A stretch of DNA of 64,000 nt from JASSUD01 sp031963045. GTDB lineage: Bacteria > Pseudomonadota > Gammaproteobacteria > Burkholderiales > Burkholderiaceae. Within the stretch, counting starts at the first letter, position 1. Every line of letters starts with the position of its first letter. Under the pieces are notes generated by a model. The model saw nothing but the letters and a program-made list of their open reading frames with translations, made no database searches and was not told where the DNA came from. Where the stretch lies: contig JASSUK010000015.1 of NCBI GenBank assembly GCA_031963045.1, forward strand, positions 1-64,000, read 5' to 3'. This document shows positions 24,801 through 33,085 of the stretch, in pieces. A program made the translations under genes and the position numbers.

Positions 24801-27292
24801 GGTTCGTCTCAGGGCTGTTGCGTGGCGCGGCACTGGAGCGTTTCTTTGCGCTACTAGAAGCTGAACCGCGTGATTTGTTTGGTGCGTCTCATCAGCGCTT
24901 AATTATCAGCAGCCTGCACGAAGCATCCCGTGCACCGGCTATCGGATTGCCAAGCGAAATCCGAGATGGGCTGGAGCAGCATTTAGCGCAGTGGCTGCAA
25001 TGGGAAATCGATAAGACAGGTGCCTCCACGCTGGCGCACCAACCAACCTTTCCCGAGCACGTGTTGCTCAATTGCCTCAATGAGGCAGTATCAGAGGAAA
25101 TCAAACAAGCAGTTGCAACAGCATTTAGATATCGGTCCACCTTCTCTGCCTCAGCTTTGCCAGCCTTGCTTGCGTTGGCGGAAAACCAGGACAATGATAT
25201 GAAATATGCCGCTGCTCAGGCTTTAGGCAAGTTGCATTCGTTACCGGAATCGGGCCTGAAGGCTTTGCTTGCGTTGGCGAAGGACGATAGCAAGAGTGTG
25301 AGTATTGCTGCTGCTCGGGCGTTAAGCAAGCTGCATTCGTTATCGGAATCAGCTCTGCAGGCCTTGCTTGCGTTGGCCCAGGATAAGAACAGTAATGTGA
25401 AGCGCGACGCTGCAGAGGTGTTAGGCAAGCTGCCTTCGTTACCGGAGTCAGCTCTGCCAACCTTGCTTGTATTGGCAGAGGACCAACAAGACAGTAATGT
25501 GAGGCGCGATGCTGCTAAGGCATTAGGCAAGCTGTCTTCTTTACCAGAGTCAGCCCTGCAGGCCTTGCTTGCGTTGGCCCAGGATAAGAACAGTAATGTG
25601 AAGCGCGACGCTGCAGAGGTGTTAGGCAAGCTGCCTTCGTTACCGGAGTCAGCTCTGCCAACCTTGCTTGTATTGGCAGAGGACCAACAAGACAGTAATG
25701 TGAGGCGCGATGCTGCTAAGGCATTAGGCAAGCTGTCTTCTTTACCAGAGTCAGCCCTGCAGGCCTTGCTTGCGTTGGCGGAGGACGAAGCCTGGATTGT
25801 GAGGCGCGACGCTGCTGAGGCGTTATGCAAGCTGCCTTCGTTACCGGAGCCGGCCCTGCAGGTCTTGCTTAAGTTGCCGAAGGACAAGAGTGTATTGGTG
25901 AAGCGCGCCACTACTTATGCATTAGGCGCGCGGCCTTCATTACCAGAGTCAGCCCTGCTGGCCTTGATTGCGTTAACGAAGGACAAGAACAGTAATGTGA
26001 AGCGGGATGCTGCTGAGGCGTTAGGCAAGCAGCCTTCGTTATCAGAGTCAGCCCTGCTGGCCTTGATTGCGTTAACGAAGGACTGGGACAGTGAGGTGCA
26101 GAGCAGCGCAGCTGTTGCATTAAGCAAGCAGCTCCCATTACCGGAGTCAGTCCTGCAGATATTGCTTGAGTTAGCCCAGGACAAGGACCGGAATGTTAGA
26201 CATGCCGCTACTAAGGTGTTAGGCAAGCTGCCTTCGCTACCGGAGCGGGCCCTGCCGGTCTTGCTTGCGTTAGCGAAGGTCCAGGACAGAGAGGTGATGC
26301 ACGACGCTATTAAGGCGTTAGGCAATCAACCTTCATTACCCGAGTCGGCCCTGCTGGCCTTGCTCGAGTTGGCGAAGGACGAAGACAGAGAAGTGATGCA
26401 CGACGCTATTAAGGCGTTAGGCAAGCAACCTTCGTTACCAGAGTCGGCCCTGCAGGTTTTGCTTGAGTTGGCGAAGAACAAGGACAGTTCTGTGTTGGAC
26501 GCCGCCGCTGAGGCGTTAGGCAAGCAACCTTCGTTACCAGAGTCGGCTCTACAGGTTTTGCTTGAGTTGGCGGAGGACAAGAACTGGCTTGTAAAATACA
26601 GAGCTGCTAGGGCATTAGGCAATCTACCTTCATTATCGAAATCAGCCCTGCAGGCTTTACTTATGTTGGCGGAGGACAAGGATAGTTTTGTGCAGGACAA
26701 CGCTGTTGAAGCGTTAGGCAAGCAGCCTTCGTTACCGAAGTCTGCCCTGCCGGTCTTGCTTAAGTTGACGGAGGACCACAACAGTAAGGTGAGACGCGCC
26801 GCTGTTGAGGCATTAGGCAAGCAGTCCTCCTTACCGAAGTCTGCCCTGCGGGCCTTGCTTGAGTTGGCAAAAAACAAGTACGGATACATTAAGGTAAGTC
26901 GCACCGCTACTGATATGCTGAACAAACACCACACTGCACTCTATCGCTTATTGCCCACGCTGAGTAGAGAACAGATACAACTGTTCTACACAGTATACTT
27001 ACTCAGACAACGCCTTGATCAGAGCGTGCCTTTTTATACCCAGGGTGACATGCTATGTTTTTATACGGCTGAAGGTCTTCAAACCATTCCTCTGGGCGAT
27101 AAAAAAGACGAATTCAAGGAAGCAATTCTACAAACTCAGCAAGCTATTGGCATTCCTCGCGCCATATACCCAACCATGAGCGGCCAAATTGTGTCGACGG
27201 ATGCGCAAAACATGGCCCTAGTCAACCAGTCGGCTTCTTCTCCTGAGTCGACTCAAAAAAATATCTTAGAGTCACTCAAGCGTTTCGCATGA
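21857..27292 (+). CDS. STAND NTPase: SEFIR/TIR-like + NACHT + HEAT repeats (type A2)
   Basis: 1811 residues, co-linear with the gene before it and near-identical in long stretches of the N-terminal two thirds. SEFIR/TIR-like domain from about 220 (FLVYAHDN, GINMYSDQTPKG); NACHT Walker A GRAGVGKTI (about 605) and Walker B LFVLDGWDEV (about 687); TFQEFFAAKHF; 18 HEAT-type units (about 1092-1692); the same C-terminal module (LPTLSREQIQLFYTVYL). The residue after GKT is Ile where A1 has Thr, which should not abolish nucleotide binding. An AAGGA site lies 10 bases before the ATG. The promoter region differs from A1 and A3. A recent paralogue of A1. Confidence 0.8.
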   Translation: MLGQPISQTLLIRQAQVMAQSYLDQARMQGESKEHPKWALALYGQAKAIFKYTADEQGILPLAEAKNALNQARTSQTAEAETLRQRIAEIYFERAQLLEKLGKADKAQASYHKAAAWGHLEVADQPSRKLAEAALHSAALMGSSLATIQSGGTLPPSPQQDISHSSSPIPAEIPSILFEPAQNAESSLYLATGVEEKNKLVNLLFEKTLQTFQEMKLGSVLPSAFLVYAHDNSHYGTADAATSKFLIHQLFELGINMYSDQTPKGRQAQASFSTPQDAARTDDILTSQLCLLPTAIGSIQSVEKVIICSSQVLGHYLQWEHYPAYCQELKAAYGLGLDKQNPTQVEAQIRQVVNTYVGYTGFHHVLTEMAFLKIRAEYLDQHGIIPVSLSADGYNSCCQDFIQATTVRIEDMPRFASQQASGQQVYEDQGRHLVFFKVLERLLARHDAEALLRVFWTGYADLIKRLNNEAASLQLADYLPVWDRLFKSVRATLQTLKEQVGAQELQTALTRYASLDRLAIQRLSGPALAMKNCYINLAIVEHERKEEEETEEGKEKEMAPSPLQRLPSSEAIASNSQKLIPLKQLFEPRKLSDGKEVLPKRILIRGRAGVGKTILSKKIVYDYTQKAQWRDRFDYLLQIPLRTLKGKQHCDWVTLFHETYFHTHPKGLALAQALAAQIKGPAQQKTLFVLDGWDEVAQEWGEHEPMAEFLKDLLNQPAVLITSRPFVELKQADPMDLELETVGFSPENVIAYLDNPAMLSLSQGQEIKHFIQTNAFIQELVNVPIQLDALCYSWDEIKRMQQEAPGEMTVTALYQAMMNKLWRKDMLRLGKREDGKLLSVEAAHALRRTARIEQAVQTENDFLSALAFQGLQDNRIEFDTAYLDNLIEQLMLEGVSLPLVLETNLKKLSFLHTDDAEESQRSYHFMHLTFQEFFAAKHFVAHWKTGRQITLLSAHTQRWKKAPPEAFVHQHKYNPRYEIFWWFVSGLLRGAALERFFALLEAEPRDLFGASHQRLIISSLHEASRAPAIGLPSEIRDGLEQHLAQWLQWEIDKTGASTLAHQPTFPEHVLLNCLNEAVSEEIKQAVATAFRYRSTFSASALPALLALAENQDNDMKYAAAQALGKLHSLPESGLKALLALAKDDSKSVSIAAARALSKLHSLSESALQALLALAQDKNSNVKRDAAEVLGKLPSLPESALPTLLVLAEDQQDSNVRRDAAKALGKLSSLPESALQALLALAQDKNSNVKRDAAEVLGKLPSLPESALPTLLVLAEDQQDSNVRRDAAKALGKLSSLPESALQALLALAEDEAWIVRRDAAEALCKLPSLPEPALQVLLKLPKDKSVLVKRATTYALGARPSLPESALLALIALTKDKNSNVKRDAAEALGKQPSLSESALLALIALTKDWDSEVQSSAAVALSKQLPLPESVLQILLELAQDKDRNVRHAATKVLGKLPSLPERALPVLLALAKVQDREVMHDAIKALGNQPSLPESALLALLELAKDEDREVMHDAIKALGKQPSLPESALQVLLELAKNKDSSVLDAAAEALGKQPSLPESALQVLLELAEDKNWLVKYRAARALGNLPSLSKSALQALLMLAEDKDSFVQDNAVEALGKQPSLPKSALPVLLKLTEDHNSKVRRAAVEALGKQSSLPKSALRALLELAKNKYGYIKVSRTATDMLNKHHTALYRLLPTLSREQIQLFYTVYLLRQRLDQSVPFYTQGDMLCFYTAEGLQTIPLGDKKDEFKEAILQTQQAIGIPRAIYPTMSGQIVSTDAQNMALVNQSASSPESTQKNILESLKRFA
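25140..26935 (+). repeat. 18 tandem HEAT-coding repeats
   Basis: Units of 99 bases, with two of 102 bases carrying an extra glutamine codon (DQQDS). Within this gene the units share changes not seen in A1, for example LLELAKDKDS, which indicates local homogenisation. Confidence 0.9.
25360..25761 (+). repeat. Exact 201-bp tandem duplication inside the HEAT array
   Basis: 25360-25560 and 25561-25761 are identical base for base. Each copy encodes two HEAT units (33+34 residues). The perfect identity means it arose very recently or is kept identical by gene conversion. Confidence 0.97.
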
Positions 27293-27443
27293 CTATTGCC
27301 TCCCTTTTCTCAGCCAGACTTTCGCCTGGCAATGTCCAGCAAATTCAACCTTGCAGCTGCCGAGCATCCGCCAGGAAAACTAGAAATAGCAAGAGGCAAA
27401 AAGGCTCCCATCGCCAATGGCGATCGGCAAGTTAAGATAGAGA
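27293..27443. repeat. Type-A 3'-flank repeat, copy 2, between convergent genes
   Basis: Homologous to 21047-21200. The convergent genes A2 (plus) and A3 (minus) share this piece as their downstream flank. No terminator hairpin stands out. Confidence 0.6.
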
Positions 27444-30400
27444 TCATTTAGCGTTTACCTTGATGAACCCTAAAACCTTTTTTCTGGTGGACTGATGAGG
27501 GGAGGCCAACGGGTTGCCTAATGCAGCGCTCGAAGAAACCTCTATCTCGGTACTTCGCTTCCTCTTAATAGGCTCCCATCGCATTTGACTGATAGAGGGA
27601 GCAAGCTGCATCTCCTCCTCATTTTGTGCGTCCAGCTGCTCGACTTGGTCTCTCGTGCTTAGGGAGGGAGCAAAAGGAATGCCCGCAGCCTGCTGGGCTT
27701 GTTGAACCGCTTGCCTGAATTCGGTTTCCTGCTCCGAATTCCCAAACGGAACAGTCTGCAGATCTTGAGCAGTATAAAAATACAGGGTGCCGTTCTGTAT
27801 ATACAAAGGCGCACTCTGATCAAAGCGTTGTTTAAGTAAGTATTCTTTATAGATCAATTCTATCTTCTGCCGATTAAGCGCTGGCAATAAGCGATAGAAC
27901 GTCGTGCAGTGTTTGCCTAACGCATCAGCAGCGCGGCGCCTCACGTACTCGTCCTTCAGCAGCGCGATCAAGGCCAGCAGGGCCGACTCCGTTAACGATG
28001 ACTGCTTCCCTAACGCATCAGCAGCGCGGAGCCTCACGCTCACGTCCTCGTCCTTCGTCAGCGTGATCAAGGCCAGCAGGGCCGACTCCGTTAACGAAGA
28101 CTGCTCCCCTAACGCAGAAGCAGCACGGCGCCTCAGGTACTTGCTCCCGTCCTTCGCCTGCGCGATCAAGGCCTGCAGGGCCGACTCCGGTATCGATGAC
28201 TGCTTGGCATCAGCAGCGAGGCGCCTCAGGTACTTGTGCACGTCCTTCGCCTGCGCGAGCACGGCCAGCAGGGTCGACTTCGGTATCGATAACTGCTTGC
28301 CTAACGCATCAGCAGCGCTACGCCTCACGTCCCCGTTCTCGTCCTTCGCCAGCGCGGTCAAGGCCAGCCGGGCCGACTCCGGTAACGAAGACTGCGTCCC
28401 TAACGCATCAGCAGCGCGGCGCCTCACGCTCACGTCCTCGTCCTTCGTCAGCGTGATCAAGGCCAGCAGGGCCGACTCCGGTAACGATGAATACTTGCAT
28501 AACGCATCAGCAGCGCGGAGCCTCAGGTACTTGCTCCCGTCCTTCGCCAGTGCGATCAAGGCCTGCAGGGCCGACTCCGGTATCGATGACTGCTTGCCTA
28601 ACGCATCAGCAGCGCTACGCCTCAGGTCCCCGTTCTCGTCCTTCGCCAGCACGGTCAAGGCCAGCAGGGCCGACTCCGGTAACGAAGACTGCTTGCCTAA
28701 CGCATAAGCAACCATGTTCCTCACGTCCCGGTCCTCGTCTTTCAGCAGTGCAATCAAGGCCAGCAGGGCCGACTCCGAGAACGAAGACTGCTGGCCTAAC
28801 ACATCAACAGCGCCCCGCCTCACGTACTCATTCTCGTACTCGTCGTTCGCCAGCGCGATCAAGGCCAGCAGGGCCGACTTCGGTAGCGGAGACTGCTGGC
28901 CTAACATATCAGCAGCGCGGCGCCCCACATCCCCGTCCCCATCCTTCATCAGCGCGATCAAGGCCAGCAGGGCTAACTCCGGTAACGAAGACTGCTTCCA
29001 TAACATATCAGCAGCGCGGCGCATCACGCTACTGTCCCCGTCCTTCATCAGCGCGATCAAGGCCAGCAGGGCCGACTCCGATAAAGCAGATCGATGTTTG
29101 AATGCGGTTGCAACCGCTCGTTTTGTTTGCACTGATGTCGCCTTCTGAAGGCACCGGACCAACAAGTGCTCGGGAAACGTGAGCTGATACGCAAGTGTGC
29201 ATTCTTCTCTATTGTCGATTTCCAATTGCAGCCATTGCGCCAAACCTTGTTCCAGCCGGTCTTGGATTTCGAGCTGCAGTCCAACACCAGGTGCACGGGA
29301 TGCTTCATGAAGGCAGCTCATGAGGAGGCGCTGATGATGCGCACCAAACAAATCACGCGGTTCGACTTCGAGCAAAATAAAGAACTGGTTCAGGGCTTCT
29401 CCGCGCAACAAGCCTGCCACAAACCACCACAGAATCTCATAGCGCGGGTTGTATTTGTATTGATAAACAAATGCTTTAGGCGTTGCTTTCGTCCACTTCT
29501 TGGTATCGGTAGACAGCAGGGTAATCTCCCGCCCCGCTTCCCAATGCTGAACAAAATGCTTGGCCGCAAAGAACTCCTGAAACGTCAAATGCATGAAGTG
29601 GTAGCTGCGTTGACTTTTCTCTGCATCATCGGTATGCAGGAACGAGAGTTTTTTGAGGTTAGCTTCTAACGTAAAGGGGAGATTTACTCCTTGTGCCTCA
29701 AGCTGCTCAATCAGCTCATGCAGGTCACGATGATGGAATTCAATTTGATTACGCTGCAATCCCTGAAAAGCTAAGGTACTCAGAAAATTGTGCTCGGCTT
29801 GCACCAATTTCTCGATACGCGATGGCCTCTCAAGCGCATTAACATGACTTTCGGTTAACAGCTCCCCTCCTTCCCGTTTACTCAAACGCAGCATATCCTT
29901 GCGCCATAATTTATTCATCATGGCTTGATATAAAGCGGTAATGGTCATCGCGCCTGGCGCCTCTTTTTGCATGCGCTTGATTTCATCCCAGCTGTAACAG
30001 AGTGCATCTAACTGGATGGGCACATTGACCAGTCCTTGGATGAAGGTGTTGGTCTGGATGAAGTGCTTGATCTCCTTAGCGTCCGAAGCCGTCATCATGT
30101 CCCGATTGTCGAGATAGGCGGTGACGTTTTCCGGGCTAAAGCCCACTGTTTCCAATTCCAAATCCATCGCTTGGGCCTGCTTCAACTCTACATAAGGCCG
30201 GGAGGTAATCACCACCGCAGGCTGATTGAGCAACTGCTTTAGAAAACCGGACATCGGTTCGTGTTCCCCCCATTCCTGGGCGATTTCATCCCAGCCATCG
30301 AGCACAAAGAGGGTTTTAGCTTGAGCGGGCCCGCTGATGTGCGCTTCGAGCGTCTTTGCTAAAGCCTGGCCGTTGGGGTGGCTCTGAAAATAGGTTTCAT

Positions 30401-32351
30401 GAAACAAGGTGGCCAGATCACAGCTTGATTTGCCCTTTAGCGTGCGCAGCGGAATCCAGAATAACCAGTCAAAGCGATCCCGCCATTGTCCTTTTTGGAT
30501 GTACTCATAGACGATCTTTTTGGATAAGGTTGTTTTGCCCACGCCAGCCCGGCCTCGAATCAAAATCCGTTGCGGGCTCCCAGTCTTGCCATCGCTTAAT
30601 TTTCGGGGATCAAACAGCTTCTCGAGTGGCACTAATTTCTGTTGATTGGAATCGATCGCCTCGAAACTCGGTAAGCGATGAAAGTTGTTTTGCGCGGCAC
30701 CGCCCTCTTTAGGCTTTTTCTCTTCTTTGCGCGCTTTCTCGTGTTCCACTATCGCCAGATTGATATAGCAGTGTTTCATCGAGAGCGGCGGACCGGATAG
30801 CCGCTGAATCGCTAGACGATCCAGAGAGGCATAGCGGGTTAACGCCGTGCGCAGTTCGTGCGCATCCGCCTTCTCCTGCAAAGCTTTTAGCGCCTGCTGA
30901 GCTTGCTGGGTGATGCCATCCCAGACGGGTAAATAGGCTGAGGCCGTCGGCACTGCAGCTTCGTTGTTTAAACGTTTAATCCAGTCGCTATACCCGGTCC
31001 AAAAGGTGCTTAGCAGCGCCTCGGCGTCGTGTTGCGCAAGCAGTCGCTCCAATACCTTAAAGAAGACTAGATGACGGCCCTGGTTCTCGTATACGGTCTC
31101 ACCGCTCGCCTGCTTCGAAGCAAAGCGAGCCATATCTTCAATCCGAACCGTCGTCGCTTCGATAAAATCCTGCAAACAGCTTTCATATCCGCCGGCCGAT
31201 AACGAGACAGGAATAATCCCGTGCTGCTCCAGATAGTCAGTACGGATTTTCAAAAAAGCCATTTCGGTCAACACATGGTGAAAGTCGGCTTTTCTGGAAT
31301 AGATATTGACCACTTTCCGTATTTCAGCTTCGGCCTGGGTAACGTTTTGCTGGGCCAGCCCATAGGCCGTTTTCAGGTCCGCGCAATAGGCTTGATAATG
31401 CTGCCCGGCTTCTCCCCATTGCAAATAATGCCCAAGCACCTGCGAGCCACAGACAATCACCTTATCAACCGGTTGGATCGCGCCAATCGCCGTAGGCAAC
31501 AAACACAGCTGACTGGTCAGAATATCGTCCAGTCTGGCGGTGTCTGCTCGTGTGCTGAACGGCGCTTGCGTTTGCTTCCCCTTGGGCTTTTGATCAGAAT
31601 ACAAATTCACGCCCAGCTCGCCCAGGTGGTGAATCAGAAATTTCGACGTGCCAGCGTCCGCAATCCCGACATGGGGGTTGTCATGCGCATACACCAAAAA
31701 AGCGCTGGGCCAGACGTTCGATACTTTGCATTGCTGAAAGGTCTCCAAGGTTTTGGTAAACAGTAGTTCTACCAACTTATTCTTTTCTTGGATGACTTTG
31801 GTTAGATGGGGTGGACGTGCTGCATTTTCAGCAGGTTCAGCTAAGGTGGACGGGATAGCAGCAGAAAGAGGAGAGGAAGTAAGGGCAATGGAGGAAAGCA
31901 TCGTGCCGGCCTGCGCGGCGACGGCGCGATATTTGTCCAGCGAATCAGCCGGAGCAGAGATTGAGAGATGGCTTATTAACCAAGCCGCTGCATCAGGATG
32001 GCCCCAGGTTTGTGCCTTGTAATAACTCGCTTGCGCTTTCTCAATTTTGCCTAACTTCTCCAATACTTGTGCCCGCTCAAAATAAACCTCAGCTATACGT
32101 TGTCGCAAAGTTTCGGCTTCGGCGCTCTGAGGTGTACGAGCTTGGCTTAGGGCATTTTTTGCCTCTGCCAAAGGAAGTACGCCTTGCGTATTTGCAATAT
32201 ATCTAAAGTTCGCTTTTGCTTGACTATATAAGGCTAAAGCCCATTCAGGATGCTGTAACTCTTCATGCATCCGCGCTTGATCTAGATAGCTTTGCGCCAT
32301 CACTTGCGCTTGTCTGATTAGCAATGTTTGAGAAACGGGCTGGCTCAGCAT
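27444..32351 (-). CDS. STAND NTPase: SEFIR/TIR-like + NACHT + HEAT repeats (type A3)
   Basis: 1635 residues from the ATG at 32351 (conserved MLSQPVS start). SEFIR/TIR-like domain from about 213 (FLVYAHDN, GVNLYSDQKPKG, VDKVIVCGSQVLG); NACHT Walker A GRAGVGKTT (about 598) and Walker B LFVLDGWDEI (about 682); TFQEFFAAKHF; only 12 HEAT-type units (about 1090-1482), one of them two residues short; then the C-terminal module (LPALNRQKIELIYKEYL). The C-terminal tail after the module is longer than in A1 and A2 and carries a basic KRKR patch. More diverged from A1/A2 than these are from each other. Its leader matches that of A1. Confidence 0.8.
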   Translation of the reverse strand: MLSQPVSQTLLIRQAQVMAQSYLDQARMHEELQHPEWALALYSQAKANFRYIANTQGVLPLAEAKNALSQARTPQSAEAETLRQRIAEVYFERAQVLEKLGKIEKAQASYYKAQTWGHPDAAAWLISHLSISAPADSLDKYRAVAAQAGTMLSSIALTSSPLSAAIPSTLAEPAENAARPPHLTKVIQEKNKLVELLFTKTLETFQQCKVSNVWPSAFLVYAHDNPHVGIADAGTSKFLIHHLGELGVNLYSDQKPKGKQTQAPFSTRADTARLDDILTSQLCLLPTAIGAIQPVDKVIVCGSQVLGHYLQWGEAGQHYQAYCADLKTAYGLAQQNVTQAEAEIRKVVNIYSRKADFHHVLTEMAFLKIRTDYLEQHGIIPVSLSAGGYESCLQDFIEATTVRIEDMARFASKQASGETVYENQGRHLVFFKVLERLLAQHDAEALLSTFWTGYSDWIKRLNNEAAVPTASAYLPVWDGITQQAQQALKALQEKADAHELRTALTRYASLDRLAIQRLSGPPLSMKHCYINLAIVEHEKARKEEKKPKEGGAAQNNFHRLPSFEAIDSNQQKLVPLEKLFDPRKLSDGKTGSPQRILIRGRAGVGKTTLSKKIVYEYIQKGQWRDRFDWLFWIPLRTLKGKSSCDLATLFHETYFQSHPNGQALAKTLEAHISGPAQAKTLFVLDGWDEIAQEWGEHEPMSGFLKQLLNQPAVVITSRPYVELKQAQAMDLELETVGFSPENVTAYLDNRDMMTASDAKEIKHFIQTNTFIQGLVNVPIQLDALCYSWDEIKRMQKEAPGAMTITALYQAMMNKLWRKDMLRLSKREGGELLTESHVNALERPSRIEKLVQAEHNFLSTLAFQGLQRNQIEFHHRDLHELIEQLEAQGVNLPFTLEANLKKLSFLHTDDAEKSQRSYHFMHLTFQEFFAAKHFVQHWEAGREITLLSTDTKKWTKATPKAFVYQYKYNPRYEILWWFVAGLLRGEALNQFFILLEVEPRDLFGAHHQRLLMSCLHEASRAPGVGLQLEIQDRLEQGLAQWLQLEIDNREECTLAYQLTFPEHLLVRCLQKATSVQTKRAVATAFKHRSALSESALLALIALMKDGDSSVMRRAADMLWKQSSLPELALLALIALMKDGDGDVGRRAADMLGQQSPLPKSALLALIALANDEYENEYVRRGAVDVLGQQSSFSESALLALIALLKDEDRDVRNMVAYALGKQSSLPESALLALTVLAKDENGDLRRSAADALGKQSSIPESALQALIALAKDGSKYLRLRAADALCKYSSLPESALLALITLTKDEDVSVRRRAADALGTQSSLPESARLALTALAKDENGDVRRSAADALGKQLSIPKSTLLAVLAQAKDVHKYLRRLAADAKQSSIPESALQALIAQAKDGSKYLRRRAASALGEQSSLTESALLALITLTKDEDVSVRLRAADALGKQSSLTESALLALIALLKDEYVRRRAADALGKHCTTFYRLLPALNRQKIELIYKEYLLKQRFDQSAPLYIQNGTLYFYTAQDLQTVPFGNSEQETEFRQAVQQAQQAAGIPFAPSLSTRDQVEQLDAQNEEEMQLAPSISQMRWEPIKRKRSTEIEVSSSAALGNPLASPHQSTRKKVLGFIKVNAK
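27905..29085 (-). repeat. 12 tandem HEAT-coding repeats
   Basis: Units of about 99 bases on the minus strand with their own consensus (LALIALAKDEDGDVRRRAADALGK pattern). Unit 9 lacks the LeuGly pair and unit 3 has two extra residues. Plus-strand open frames here, up to 204 codons, are shadows of this periodicity. Confidence 0.9.
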
Positions 32352-32560
32352 TATCAAAGGTTCCTTATATCCTATTCAACACCAATCCAATCCCTACGTA
32401 TCACGCGTCGAAAGGCTTAATGTGACGTATCTCTTATGGTTTAAGGCTTAGTCTCGCCCGCGAAGTGGTTAGCCATTCATGATCAAATGCTACACAAGCC
32501 AAGCGCAGCGCTGTAACTTACATCCAAGATTGCAGCATTCTACTTTTCGCCGCGAAGATA
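32352..32560 (-). promoter_or_regulatory. Type-A STAND gene leader, copy 2
   Basis: On the minus strand this repeats the leader of A1: GGATATAAGGAACCTTTG before the start, GATACGTAGGGATTGG further up, then about 100 unrelated bases, then the AGAATGCTGCAATCTTGG block again. The insertion between two matching blocks suggests the block is under selection or was split by a later event. Confidence 0.5.
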
Positions 32561-32689
32561 GTCCAAGAGAAAGCCGAGGGCTGGCAGCGAGATCTGCTTT
32601 CGCAATACTTCCTGCTGCAGTGTTGCAGACCGTTTCTCGCGCTCGCTCTGGATATGTTTTCTTATATTTCTTTTTGATAAGCTCGCCAG

Positions 32690-33077
32690 TACCGTCAGTT
32701 ATTCTTGTACGATCAAGCCCAAGTTACTTTTAAGCATGCCGAAAAGGCACGCCAACGGGTTCTGTCTTTATCGGAGCTAAAAAGTGCTTTTGTCAAGCGC
32801 ATACCCCTCAAACTCCTAGAAGATGAATCCTTGCGCTAGCGTATCGCTGAGGTTTGCCAAAGCCAACGATATTCTCTCCAGCCAACTCTGCCTATTACAC
32901 AACCCAGTAGATCATGTGGTGCTGTGCGGTTCAGAATTATTGGGCACTATATGGCCTCTCCCTACTATCAGGTTTTTTCAGGGCAGACTGGGTAATCCCT
33001 TCAGCACACCCACCTTGCGATGGTTATTCCAGTTCATAGAAGGCATTGCGTTGGTGCGTGTCTTTGAGATGAGGTGA
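32690..33077 (+). pseudogene. Fragment of a further SEFIR STAND gene
   Basis: The translation reads LYDQAQVTFKHAEKARQ and then LLEDESLR-stop-RIAEV, aligning with LYSQAKANFRYI and AEAETLRQRIAEV of A3, with a CAG to TAG change. After a deletion it continues ANDILSSQLCLL and VDHVVLCGSELLG, aligning with the SEFIR/TIR-like domain. It is frame-broken and lacks NACHT and repeats. Confidence 0.75.
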
Positions 33078-33085
33078 TTCCACCC

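Noticed and set aside
27904..29148. Long plus-strand open frames (267, 204 and 144 codons) opposite the A3 gene
   Set aside because: They mirror the 99-bp HEAT repeats on the minus strand; the translations are low-complexity repeats with no starts or ribosome-binding sites. The same applies to minus-strand frames at 20.0-20.7, 25.1-26.9 and 49.5-51.8 kb and those at 60-62 kb.
32479..32733. 84-codon plus-strand frame upstream of the A3 gene
   Set aside because: Lies in the duplicated leader; no motif and not conserved in the copy before 15761.
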